From: Verrucomicrobiota bacterium
Lineage (GTDB): Bacteria; Verrucomicrobiota; Verrucomicrobiia; Opitutales; Opitutaceae
Direction of reading: 5' to 3'
Length of the DNA stretch: 64,000 nt
NCBI GenBank assembly: GCA_023457715.1
Contig: JAEWKR010000177.1
Span: 1 to 64,000, forward strand
A program made the translations under genes and the position numbers. The notes under the pieces are model-generated. The model had not been told where the DNA came from. It did not search any database and saw only the letters and a list, made by a program, of their open reading frames with translations. Within the stretch, counting starts at the first letter, position 1. Every line of letters starts with the position of its first letter. Positions 1 through 8,158 of this stretch are shown one piece after another.

Positions 1-49
1 GGGCCGCCCGCGGTCCATTAAGCGCTGACGGGGGGACCGCGGGCGGCCC
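1..49. repeat. Perfect 16-bp inverted repeat at the left edge
   Basis: Arms at 1-16 and 34-49 are exact reverse complements (GGGCCGCCCGCGGTCC and its complement) around a 17-nt loop. The element is very GC-rich and has no T-run after it, so it is either a hairpin repeat or the terminator of a gene lying to the left. The stretch 50-243 upstream of nuoA shows no gene. I see no convincing promoter in it. Confidence 0.75.
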
Positions 50-243
50 GCCCGCAACTCGGTCCCAGCGCTTGAATGACAAACGACGCTTGGCGAAGAT
101 TGCATTTTGCCGGCGGGTCAACATGTGTGGTCGTCCGCGCGCGTAATGGTTACCCCTCCATCGCAATCCCTGCAGCGACTTAGGCAAAAAACGGAGGCAG
201 TTCCCAGTTGGGGGCCCGCACGCTCCCGTGCTGTAATGGCGTC

Positions 244-615
244 ATGAGCGGACACCCTTACGCCACCCTTGCGCTATTCGCGTTCGTCGCGGTGGCGTTT
301 CCCGTGGCCCTGCTCTGCGTCGCCCGGCTGTGGTTCCGCTGCTTCCAACCGGCCAAACCGAGTGCGATCAAGAATGCGGTCTATGAATGCGGCGTCGCAC
401 CCACGGGCGACTCCTGGATCCAGTTCAAGGCCCACTACTATCTTTACGCGATTCTGTTCCTGATCTTCGACGTCGAGGTGCTCTTCCTGCTGCCGGTCGC
501 CGTCGCCTTCACCTCGCTGCCGGTGGGCTCGCTGCTCGCCGTCCTGGTGTTCATGCTGCTGCTGGCCGAAGGGCTGGTGTGGGCGTGGCACCGGGGGCAT
601 CTGGAGTGGCAATAA
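244..615 (+). CDS. nuoA: NADH-quinone oxidoreductase subunit A (complex I, operon 1)
   Basis: Small membrane subunit of complex I at the junction of the membrane and peripheral arms. The 123-aa product has three hydrophobic helices and the family loop YECGVAP, which carries the conserved Cys, followed by a segment ending FDVEVLFLLP. It is the first gene of nuoA-B-C-D-I-H-J-K-L-M-M'-N. I chose ATG 244 because it gives a normal NuoA N-terminus. An in-frame TTG at 208 has GGAGG about 10 nt upstream and would add 12 residues, so the start is not certain. nuoB follows after 2 nt. Confidence 0.93.
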   Translation: MSGHPYATLALFAFVAVAFPVALLCVARLWFRCFQPAKPSAIKNAVYECGVAPTGDSWIQFKAHYYLYAILFLIFDVEVLFLLPVAVAFTSLPVGSLLAVLVFMLLLAEGLVWAWHRGHLEWQ

Positions 616-617
616 CC

Positions 618-1340
618 GTGAGCGAACCGATTTCCAAACCGCAGACGGAACCGGCTAAAGCCGGCGCTACGTCGGAAGAACCGGGTGAGGCCGGGGCTAC
701 GGTGGGAGGACCGGCGCCGATCAGCGACGCGGAACGTGCGGAACTGCGCCGGCACGGGATCCTGCTGACGACCCTCGAGGAGGTTTACAACTGGGGCCGG
801 AGCCACTCGGTCTGGCCGCTGCAGTTCGGGCTGGCCTGTTGCGCGATCGAGATGATCGCCGCGTCCATGGCGCGTTTCGACATTGCGCGGTTCGGTTCGG
901 AAGTGTTCCGCCCCTCCCCGCGGCAGGCCGATCTGCTGATCGTCTCCGGGACGGTCACCAAGAAGATGGCGCCGCAGGTGGTGCGGCTCTGGAATCAGAT
1001 GCCCGAACCCAAGTACTGCATTGCGATGGGCGCGTGCGCGATTTCCGGCGGTCCGTTCAAACAGGGTTACAATGTGCTGAAGGGCATCGACCGCTTCATC
1101 CCGGTCGACGTTTACATTCCCGGTTGTCCGCCCCGGCCCGAAGCCCTCCTGCACGGGTTGATGGAGCTGCAGGCAAAGATCCGCGGGCAAGCCATCGCGG
1201 GTCCCTCGGCCGCGCCCCATCTGCGCCGCGACACCACGCTGGAGTACCCGGTACCGGAATTTGGCGCGCGGGACCTCGAGCCGCCGCACAACCCGGACGT
1301 GTGGCGGGCGCCCACGCTGAGCCGACCCGACAAACCATGA
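618..1340 (+). CDS. nuoB: NADH-quinone oxidoreductase subunit B (complex I, operon 1)
   Basis: Peripheral-arm subunit that binds the terminal cluster N2, which donates electrons to quinone. The 240-aa product shows all four cluster ligands: the tandem Cys in GLACCAIEM, the Cys in MGACAISGG and the Cys in PGCPPRPE. The GTG start at 618 lies 2 nt after nuoA. The first ~50 residues are an unusual extension containing two copies of a hairpin repeat translated as PAKAGAT and PGEAGAT; NuoB proteins usually start close to the conserved domain. The stop overlaps the nuoC start (ATGA). Confidence 0.94.
   Translation: MSEPISKPQTEPAKAGATSEEPGEAGATVGGPAPISDAERAELRRHGILLTTLEEVYNWGRSHSVWPLQFGLACCAIEMIAASMARFDIARFGSEVFRPSPRQADLLIVSGTVTKKMAPQVVRLWNQMPEPKYCIAMGACAISGGPFKQGYNVLKGIDRFIPVDVYIPGCPPRPEALLHGLMELQAKIRGQAIAGPSAAPHLRRDTTLEYPVPEFGARDLEPPHNPDVWRAPTLSRPDKP
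650..700 (+). repeat. Two in-frame copies of the CCGGC-TAAA-GCCGG hairpin repeat inside nuoB
   Basis: Copies at 650-670 and 680-700, 30 nt apart, each have a short GC stem around a TAAA-type loop followed by GCTAC. They are translated in nuoB as PAKAGAT and PGEAGAT. The same element recurs in the same frame in nuoI (3865-3885) and in the MrpD-like gene (23696-23716), where it is again read as PAKAG. Confidence 0.8.
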
Positions 1341-2041
1341 GCGGACTTCCTTCCGTCGAGACCTTGCGGGACCGCATCCTGGCCGGCGTCAGGGTACCGG
1401 CTGAAGCCGACGCGACGGCCGGATTGGCCGCAACGGACGTGGCTGTCGTGATGAACCCGGGCCCGGCAGGGCAGCATTCACTGCTCGTCGCGGCGGCGCG
1501 GATGCGGCCGGTGGCGGAGTTCCTGCGGGACGACGCCGAACTGCAGCTGGACTACTGCTCGAACGTCACCGGGGTCGACTGGCCCGAACGCGACGTCGTG
1601 GACGTCACGCGGACGGTGGTGACCGATCCCGCCACCGGCACCGCCAAGACGATCGAGGAGAAGGTTTCGCGGCGCGTCCCGGGCTGCCTCGAGGTCGTCT
1701 ACCACCTTTATTCCATCGCCCGGAAGCACGGCCCGGTGATCCTCCGGGTGCGCACGGCGGATCGCGGGGAGAACGTCGCCCTTCCCTCCCTGACCCCGGT
1801 GTGGCGCTCGTGCGAGTTCCAGGAACGCGAGGTGTTCGATTTGTATGGCGTCCGCTTCACCGGGCATCCGGACCTGCGCCGGATTCTGATGTGGGACGAG
1901 TTCGTGGGCCACCCGATGCGGCGCGATTACGTCGAGCCCGACGACTACGAATGGGAACCGACTCCGCACGACGAGGTGCTGACGAAGGCGAAGGCGCATT
2001 ACCCGGAAAAGGCCGCAGGGGCGGAAGGACTGAAGGGCTGA
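1337..2041 (+). CDS. nuoC: NADH-quinone oxidoreductase subunit C (complex I, operon 1)
   Basis: 30-kDa peripheral subunit that packs against NuoD; it carries no cofactor. The 234-aa product contains the family signature in the stretch EREVFDLYGVRFTGHPDLRR near residue 165. The ATG overlaps the nuoB stop by 4 nt, so translation is probably coupled. There is a charged C-terminal tail of about 35 residues after the conserved RRDYVEP motif. It is a separate gene from nuoD, unlike the fused nuoCD of enterobacteria. Confidence 0.94.
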   Translation: MSGLPSVETLRDRILAGVRVPAEADATAGLAATDVAVVMNPGPAGQHSLLVAAARMRPVAEFLRDDAELQLDYCSNVTGVDWPERDVVDVTRTVVTDPATGTAKTIEEKVSRRVPGCLEVVYHLYSIARKHGPVILRVRTADRGENVALPSLTPVWRSCEFQEREVFDLYGVRFTGHPDLRRILMWDEFVGHPMRRDYVEPDDYEWEPTPHDEVLTKAKAHYPEKAAGAEGLKG

Positions 2042-2049
2042 AGCTGAAC

Positions 2050-3234
2050 ATGGAACCTGCCGATTCCCCATCTCCTCTCCATGCTCTGGCCGGCGGCACG
2101 GGCGCGCAGGTGCGCGAAGTGCACGATCCGCTGCACGGCGACCTGCTCGAGGTGTCGATGGGGCCGCACCATCCGTCCACCCACGGGGTGTTCCGCATGA
2201 TGGTCACGCTCGATGGCGAGACCATCGTGAAGTTGAAGCCGGTTTTCGGATACCTGCACCGCAACCACGAGAAACTCGGTGAAGCCACCAGCTACCTCGG
2301 GCTGATGCCGTACACCGACCGGCTGGACTACCTGTGTTCGATGACGAACAACTGGGCCTATGCGCTGGCGGTGGAGAAGCTGGCCGGCCAGCCGGTGCCG
2401 GAGCGGGCGGAATACCTCCGCATCATCCTTGCCGAGCTGACCCGGCTCCTCAATCACACCTGCCTCGCGGGCTTCCTCCTCCAGGACACCGGCGCGAGCG
2501 GCACGCCGCTGATGTACGCGTTTCGGGAGCGCGAGAAGATCCTCGACCTCTTCGAGTCGCTGACCGGCTCGCGGATGATGTGCAATTACCAGCGGTTCGG
2601 CGGCTGCCGGGTGGACGCCAGTGCCGAGTGGCTGCAGGCGGCCCGGCAACTGGTGGAGGGCTACGGCGCGTTCCTCGACGAGTACGAGACCCTCATCACC
2701 GGAAACGAGATCCTGATGGCGCGCACCCAGGGCGTGGGCGTGCTCAAGCCCGGCCTCGCCGTGAGCGCGGGAATCACGGGCCCCCTGCTCCGCGCGGCGG
2801 GCGTGAATTACGATCTGCGCAAGGTCGACGGCTACGGCCTGTATCCGCGTTTCAACTTCCGGGTGCCGCTCGGCGCCCACGGCGACACCTACGACCGCTA
2901 CATGGTCCGCGTGCTGGAGATGCGGGAGTCGATCGGGATCCTGCGACAGGCGCTCGATCAGCTGCCGGCCGGGCCGATCATGGACCCGAAGGCGAAGATC
3001 CGCGGCTTCAAGCCGAAAGCCGGCGAGGCCTACGGCCGGATCGAGGGCCCCAAGGGCGAGATCGGCTTCTATCTCATCAGCGACGGCACCGGCACACCCT
3101 ACCGATACCGCGTGCGGCCGCCTTCCTTTGTGAACCTGACGATCCTCGAGGACCTGTGCCTCGGCCACACCGTCGCCGACGCCGTGATCATCCTCGGCTC
3201 GATCGACATCGTCCTCGGGGAGGTCGACCGCTGA
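2050..3234 (+). CDS. nuoD: NADH-quinone oxidoreductase subunit D (complex I, operon 1)
   Basis: 49-kDa subunit forming the quinone cavity with NuoB and NuoH. The 394-aa product keeps the quinone-site histidine motif GPHHPSTHG near residue 40 and the quinone-site tyrosine in TDRLDYL. The C-terminus ends in the family's typical GSIDIVLGEVDR. ATG 2050 is 8 nt after the nuoC stop. The next 76 nt before nuoI contain short repeated CTTCAGCCC-type units and no gene. Confidence 0.95.
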   Translation: MEPADSPSPLHALAGGTGAQVREVHDPLHGDLLEVSMGPHHPSTHGVFRMMVTLDGETIVKLKPVFGYLHRNHEKLGEATSYLGLMPYTDRLDYLCSMTNNWAYALAVEKLAGQPVPERAEYLRIILAELTRLLNHTCLAGFLLQDTGASGTPLMYAFREREKILDLFESLTGSRMMCNYQRFGGCRVDASAEWLQAARQLVEGYGAFLDEYETLITGNEILMARTQGVGVLKPGLAVSAGITGPLLRAAGVNYDLRKVDGYGLYPRFNFRVPLGAHGDTYDRYMVRVLEMRESIGILRQALDQLPAGPIMDPKAKIRGFKPKAGEAYGRIEGPKGEIGFYLISDGTGTPYRYRVRPPSFVNLTILEDLCLGHTVADAVIILGSIDIVLGEVDR

Positions 3235-3310
3235 CCATGGCCTCCCTCTCCCTTCAACTTCGGACCAGGGTTCAGCCCTTCCGTCCTTCAGCCCTTCAGC
3301 CCTTTCCCAC

Positions 3311-3913
3311 ATGATCGGCAGCGGACTACTGAAAGGGCTGGGCGTCACGGCCAGGAATCTCATCGGGAGCTTTCACGATCCGAAGCGGTTCGTCACCACG
3401 GAGTACCCCGAGCAGAAGACGAAGCTGCCGGAGAACTACCGGAACTTCCCTTTCCTGGTCTACGACGGGGAAAACGCGATCGACGGCCTGCGCTGCGTGG
3501 CCTGCAAGATCTGTGAGAACGAGTGCCCGCCGCAATGCATCTACATCGTTGTCGAACGCGACGAGAAGGGCCGGCCGGTCAAGAAGCCGAAGATCTTCGA
3601 CATCGATATCTCGGTCTGCATGAGCTGCCAGATCTGCGCGGAAGTGTGCCCCTTCGACGCGATCAAGATGGACCAGCACTTCGAAATCGCGACCGGCGAA
3701 CGTTTCAACGCGCTGCTGGTGCATCGCGAAGAGCTCGCCAAGCCGAACGCCTATTTTCACCAGCTGCATCCCACCGAAGCCGCGGAGATCGATGAACGTC
3801 TCGCGGAGATGCGGCGGGTGGCGGAGGAGAAGGCGCGGGCGGCCGCGGCAGCCAAGGCAACGGTACCGGCTAAGGCCGGCCCTACGCCCCCACCATCGCC
3901 CCCCACCCCATGA
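3311..3913 (+). CDS. nuoI: NADH-quinone oxidoreductase subunit I, 2x[4Fe-4S] (complex I, operon 1)
   Basis: Peripheral subunit that carries clusters N6a and N6b and passes electrons to N2. The 200-aa product has two full CxxCxxCxxxCP motifs, CVACKICENECP and CMSCQICAEVCP. The alanine-rich tail from about residue 170 ends in VPAKAGPTPPPSPPTP and includes an in-frame copy of the hairpin repeat at 3865-3885. The gene lies between nuoD and nuoH; in operon 2 nuoI follows nuoH instead. Its stop overlaps the nuoH start. Confidence 0.94.
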   Translation: MIGSGLLKGLGVTARNLIGSFHDPKRFVTTEYPEQKTKLPENYRNFPFLVYDGENAIDGLRCVACKICENECPPQCIYIVVERDEKGRPVKKPKIFDIDISVCMSCQICAEVCPFDAIKMDQHFEIATGERFNALLVHREELAKPNAYFHQLHPTEAAEIDERLAEMRRVAEEKARAAAAAKATVPAKAGPTPPPSPPTP

Positions 3914-5109
3914 ACGCGGCGGCTGAACATTCCCTCGAGACGGCGCCGATCGCGGTCCGCGACTGGGTCACGGGCCGGCTGCCCGAGCCCTGGCAATGGC
4001 TCGCGAACAACCTCATCACCATCGCGGTGATCCTCGCGGTCTTCGGCCTGCTCTTCGCCGCGCTCACGCTGGCGGAACGCAAGGTGCTGGCGCGCGTGCA
4101 GAACCGGCCCGGCCCGAATCGCACCGGCCCGTTCGGGCTGCTGCAGCCGTTTGCCGACGGCATCAAAATGCTGACGAAGGAGGACATTGTCCCGCGGGCG
4201 TCCGACCAGGTGCTGCATTTTCTTGCGCCGGTGGCGCTGCTCGCGTGCTCCATCCTCACCTTCGCGGTGATCCCTTACGGGCGGCATCTGGTGCCGGTGG
4301 AACTCGACGCCAGCATCCTGTACTTCTTCGCCGCCGGCGCCGCGACCGAACTCGCAATCTTCATGGCCGGCTGGGCGAGCCGGAACAAGTACTCGCTCCT
4401 CGCGGCGATGCGCGCGCTCGCCCAGCTGATCAGTTACGAACTGCCGCTGCTGCTGGCGCTGGTCCCCGTGGTGCTGCTCTCGGGCACGCTTTCCACCACC
4501 GGCGTGGTCGAGGCCCAGGCGGGCTGGCTGTTCGGCTGGCTGCCCCGGTGGCATGTGTTCACGCCGTGGGGCTTCGCCGCGTTCGTCATCTTCATGATCT
4601 CGGCCCTGGCGGAGTCGAACCGTTCGCCCTTCGACCTGCCGGAAGCCGAGAGCGAGCTCATCGCCGGCCACCTGACGGAGTATTCCGGCTTCAAGTACGC
4701 GCTGTTCTTCATGGCGGAATACTTCGGCATGTGCGCGCTGAGCGGGATGGCCGTGACCCTCTTCCTCGGGGGCTGGCAGGCGCCGCTGCCCTTCCTCGAG
4801 GTGGTGCCCTCGTATGCCTGGTTCGGCGTGAAGCTGCTCACCCTCCTCTTCGGGTTCATCTGGATTCGCGCGACGTTTCCGCGGCTCCGGATCGATCAGC
4901 TGACCCGGCTCGCCTGGAAGTTCCTGGTGCCGATGGCCCTCGTCACGCTCGGCGTCGCCGCCTTCTGGTCGCTGACGTCGGGCTGGGAGGGCGGGCTCCG
5001 GGCCGCGCGCTGGGCCATCGCCATCGCCGCGATCGCGATCCCCTACCTCTGGATCGGCCGCACGCTCACCGCCGGGGTGGCGCCGCGCACCTACCGCTAC
5101 GCCGAATGA
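3910..5109 (+). CDS. nuoH: NADH-quinone oxidoreductase subunit H (complex I, operon 1)
   Basis: Membrane subunit that forms the quinone entry site and contacts NuoB and NuoD. The 399-aa product has the NuoH hallmarks AERKVLARVQNRPGPNRTGPFGLLQPFADGIK (given only as a landmark near residue 55: core RVQNRPGPN) and the charged loop ESNRSPFDLPEAESELIAG near residue 240. It is about 45 residues longer than the NuoH of operon 2, mainly at the N-terminus. It overlaps both nuoI and nuoJ by 4 nt. Confidence 0.95.
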   Translation: MNAAAEHSLETAPIAVRDWVTGRLPEPWQWLANNLITIAVILAVFGLLFAALTLAERKVLARVQNRPGPNRTGPFGLLQPFADGIKMLTKEDIVPRASDQVLHFLAPVALLACSILTFAVIPYGRHLVPVELDASILYFFAAGAATELAIFMAGWASRNKYSLLAAMRALAQLISYELPLLLALVPVVLLSGTLSTTGVVEAQAGWLFGWLPRWHVFTPWGFAAFVIFMISALAESNRSPFDLPEAESELIAGHLTEYSGFKYALFFMAEYFGMCALSGMAVTLFLGGWQAPLPFLEVVPSYAWFGVKLLTLLFGFIWIRATFPRLRIDQLTRLAWKFLVPMALVTLGVAAFWSLTSGWEGGLRAARWAIAIAAIAIPYLWIGRTLTAGVAPRTYRYAE

Positions 5110-5639
5110 ACCTGGCCTTCCTCGTCATCGCGCTCGTCACCCTCACCACCGGCACGGTGGCGATGCTGCTCCGCAACCTGATCCACAGCGCGCTGCTGTT
5201 GATCGCGACCTGGGCGGGCATCGCGGCCTTCTATCTCTGGGCCGGAGCCGAATTCGTGGCCTTCGCCCAGCTGCTCGTCTACGTCGGCGCCGTGTCGATG
5301 GTCGTCCTGTTCGCCGTGCTGCTGACCCGGCGGTCGCGGGCGGACCTGGCGCTGGCGTCCCCGTCCGTGACCCGGGCGGTGGGCGCGCTGATCGTGGGTG
5401 GCGCGGTGCTCGGCGTGCTCTGGGGCGCGGTCGCCGGCACGGGGTTGCGCGAGCATCCGCAGGCCGGCGCCACGCTGTCGGTGAAGCAGATCGGGAACAA
5501 TCTCATGCAGCTGCACGCGCCCGCGGTGATCGTGGTCGGCGTGCTTCTGACCGTGGCGCTGATCGGAGCGGTGGTGGTGGCGGCGACGGACGGAGCCTGG
5601 CGCTCTCGCGCCAAGCCACGAGACGGAGGCGAGTCGTGA
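5106..5639 (+). CDS. nuoJ: NADH-quinone oxidoreductase subunit J (complex I, operon 1)
   Basis: Membrane subunit between NuoA/H and NuoK. The 177-aa product has five predicted helices. TM3 carries the family motif AEFVAFAQLLVYVGAVSMVVLF (key part LLVYVGA), where the pi-bulge helix involved in coupling lies. The start overlaps the nuoH stop (ATGA). The end overlaps the nuoK start by one base, so the genes are translationally coupled. Confidence 0.94.
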   Translation: MNLAFLVIALVTLTTGTVAMLLRNLIHSALLLIATWAGIAAFYLWAGAEFVAFAQLLVYVGAVSMVVLFAVLLTRRSRADLALASPSVTRAVGALIVGGAVLGVLWGAVAGTGLREHPQAGATLSVKQIGNNLMQLHAPAVIVVGVLLTVALIGAVVVAATDGAWRSRAKPRDGGES

Positions 5640-5950
5640 TGTCCCCGCTCCAACTCTGTCTGCTTTTCTCCTGCGCGCTGTTCTGCGTGGGATTGATGGG
5701 GGCGCTGTCGCGCGGCAACGCGATCCTCGTGCTGCTCGGCGTCGAGCTGATGCTGAACGCGGCCAACATCAATTTCATCGCCTTCTGGCGCTATGGACCG
5801 CCGCAACCTTCAGGGACGGGCGTGATCTTCGTCATCTTCGCGATCGCCATCGCCGCGGCGGAGGCGGCCGTGGGGCTGGCGCTGATCATTGCGGTGTACC
5901 GCCACCAGAAGAACATCCGGCTGGAGGAGGCGAATCGGTTGAAGGGATGA
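5639..5950 (+). CDS. nuoK: NADH-quinone oxidoreductase subunit K (complex I, operon 1)
   Basis: Small membrane subunit with three helices and two conserved membrane glutamates of the proton path, visible in GVELMLNA and AAAEAAVG. The product is 103 aa, normal for the family. I chose ATG 5639 because GGAGG at 5625-5629 is spaced 9 nt upstream. The GTG at 5636 in the same frame would add one residue. The stretch 5951-6100 before nuoL has no gene. It holds a short array of ATTTACG-like units (5967-5997). Confidence 0.94.
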   Translation: MSPLQLCLLFSCALFCVGLMGALSRGNAILVLLGVELMLNAANINFIAFWRYGPPQPSGTGVIFVIFAIAIAAAEAAVGLALIIAVYRHQKNIRLEEANRLKG

Positions 5951-5966
5951 GCGGGGCGACCATGCG

Positions 5967-5997
5967 CGATTTACGATTTATGCTTTACGATTTGGCG
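5967..5997 (+). repeat. Short degenerate array of GATTTACG-like units
   Basis: Three imperfect copies of an AT-rich unit (GATTTACGATTTATG...) stand out from GC-rich surroundings between nuoK and nuoL. They resemble in style the other heptamer-like arrays found in gaps of this window. Confidence 0.45.
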
Positions 5998-6100
5998 GCC
6001 GTGGCGGCGGCGGGAATTGAGCTGTGGGAGGGACCGCCCCCATGGCGCGAACCCGATCGCGGAGCAAACCCGCCCGCACGGTTTTCGCTCCCTCGGCTGC

Positions 6101-8158
6101 ATGGCCGCTCCGGCTGAACTGAACTCCTACCCCGTGCTTACCGCCTCCTACCTCTGGCTCATTCCCGCGCTGCCGTTGCTCGCGGCCGCGATCGGCGCGT
6201 TGACGCCCCGATCGGGCCGGCGCCTGGCCTCGGGCGCGGCCATCGGGGCGATGACGATGGCGTTCGTCCTGTCGTGCGGCGCGCTGCTGGCGGCGTTGCG
6301 CGATCCGGCGGCGCACCAGGTGGCCAACTTCGCCTGGTTCGATCTCGGCGAAGGAGCGGTGCGGCTCGGCTGGCTGCTGGATCCGCTGACGGCGTTCATG
6401 TGCGTGATGGTCACGTTCGTGGGCACACTGGTCTTCATCTTCAGCGTGGGGTACATGGAGGAGGACCCGAATTTCGCGCGCTTCTTCTGTTTCCTCAGCC
6501 TGTTCGCGGCGGCGATGCTGGGCCTGCTGGTCGCCAACAGCCTCCTGCTGCTCTTCATCTGCTGGGAACTGGTCGGCCTCGCCTCGTATCTGCTGATCGG
6601 ATTCTGGTTCACGAAGCCGTCGGCTGCGGCGGCGGCCAAAAAAGCCTTCATCACCACGCGCATCGGCGACCTCGGCTTTCTGCTCGGGATGCTCTGGCTC
6701 AACGACGCGACCGGGAGCCTGCTCTTCTACGACCACGGCGCCGGCGTGCTCGAAGCCGCGGCGCTCACGTCCCTCACGGCGGGCGTGACCATCGGAGGTC
6801 TCGCGGTCTCCACCGCGATCGGGCTCCTCATCTTCTGCGGCGCGGTCGGCAAGTCCGGCCAGTTCCCGCTGCATGTCTGGCTGCCGGACGCGATGGAAGG
6901 CCCGACGCCGGTGTCAGCCTTGATCCACGCGGCGACGATGGTCGCGGCCGGGGTTTTTCTGATTGCCCGGGTTTTTCCGTTGATGGCGGCGGACCAGGCG
7001 CTGACCGCCGTGCCGGTCCATGCGTTGAGCGTGGTGGCGACCATCGGGGCGATCACGGCCCTGCTCGGATCGCTGATCGCCGTCGGCCAGAACGACATCA
7101 AACGGGTGCTGGCGTTCTCCACGGTTTCGCAGCTCGGCTATATGATGCTGGCGCTGGGCGTGGGCTCGTGGGTCGCCGCGATCTTCCATCTGCTGACCCA
7201 CGCCTTCTTCAAGGCGCTGCTTTTCCTCGGCGCCGGTTCCGTGATCCACGCGGCGCACCACGAGCAGGACATCCGGCAACTCGGCGGGCTGTCGCGGTCC
7301 ATGCGCACGACGTGGGTGACCTTCGCGATCGGCACCATGGCGCTGGCGGGCGTGCCATTCCTGTTCTCGGGCTTCTGGAGCAAGGAAGGGATTCTCCACG
7401 CCGCGCAGGGCTGGCCGGTTTCGCCGCTGCCCCTGGCCATCGCGCTGACGGCGGTGGTCCTGACCGCTTTCTACATGACCCGGCTGGTGGCGGAGACGTT
7501 CTTCGGCGAGGCGCGCAGTCAGGGGTCGGCACACGCGCACGAGAGTCCCCCTGTGATGCGGCTGCCTCTCATCATCCTGGCGATCTGCTCCATTCTGATC
7601 GGTTTCCTCGGCACGCCGCTGTGGCCCTGGCTGCAGGCGACGTTGCAGGGCGAGCGTGACGTTCATGGCCACGGCCTGGGCGACGGTGCGGGCCTGATGG
7701 TCCTGTCGATCGCGCTGGTCGCCCTCGGGGCCGGCGCAGGCTGGTGGTTGTACGGACGGCGCCCGCGCACCACGGCCGGCGCCCGGGATCCGCTGCAGGC
7801 AGCCGCCCCGGGCGGCTTCGCTCTGCTGGCGCGCCGGCTTGGCTTCGACGAGGCCTATGCCGCCACCTTCGGCCGATGGAACGACGGGCTGGCCATGGCG
7901 GCTCACGGGCTCGACCGCCACGTCCTCGGACCCGTGGTGCAGTTCATCGGCCGGCTGAGCGAGTTTGGCGGCGCCGTGAACCGCGAGGTCGACGAAGACG
8001 TGATCAACGGCGGCTTCGATCGCACCAGCGAAGGACTGCGGCGGACCGGCCAGGCCTACTCGCGGGCCCAGAGCGGCGGTGTGCACGGTTATCTGCGGGC
8101 GATCGCGATCGGCTTCGCGCTGCTGGTCCTGATCGGGATGATGGGGGGCTATCGATGA
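6101..8158 (+). CDS. nuoL: NADH-quinone oxidoreductase subunit L (complex I, operon 1)
   Basis: Largest antiporter-like proton-pumping subunit, 685 aa. The TM5 glutamate lies in LLLFICWELVGLASY and the TM7 lysine in AVGKSGQFPLHVW. The C-terminal part carries the amphipathic lateral helix that runs along the membrane arm. From GFDEAY (about residue 580) to the GYLR before the last helix is about 80 residues, against roughly 50 in E. coli NuoL by my alignment. Such a lengthening is what a membrane arm with one extra pump would need. ATG 6101 was chosen over an upstream in-frame TTG at 6017 because it gives a normal N-terminus. No strong ribosome site is visible. Confidence 0.93.
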   Translation: MAAPAELNSYPVLTASYLWLIPALPLLAAAIGALTPRSGRRLASGAAIGAMTMAFVLSCGALLAALRDPAAHQVANFAWFDLGEGAVRLGWLLDPLTAFMCVMVTFVGTLVFIFSVGYMEEDPNFARFFCFLSLFAAAMLGLLVANSLLLLFICWELVGLASYLLIGFWFTKPSAAAAAKKAFITTRIGDLGFLLGMLWLNDATGSLLFYDHGAGVLEAAALTSLTAGVTIGGLAVSTAIGLLIFCGAVGKSGQFPLHVWLPDAMEGPTPVSALIHAATMVAAGVFLIARVFPLMAADQALTAVPVHALSVVATIGAITALLGSLIAVGQNDIKRVLAFSTVSQLGYMMLALGVGSWVAAIFHLLTHAFFKALLFLGAGSVIHAAHHEQDIRQLGGLSRSMRTTWVTFAIGTMALAGVPFLFSGFWSKEGILHAAQGWPVSPLPLAIALTAVVLTAFYMTRLVAETFFGEARSQGSAHAHESPPVMRLPLIILAICSILIGFLGTPLWPWLQATLQGERDVHGHGLGDGAGLMVLSIALVALGAGAGWWLYGRRPRTTAGARDPLQAAAPGGFALLARRLGFDEAYAATFGRWNDGLAMAAHGLDRHVLGPVVQFIGRLSEFGGAVNREVDEDVINGGFDRTSEGLRRTGQAYSRAQSGGVHGYLRAIAIGFALLVLIGMMGGYR

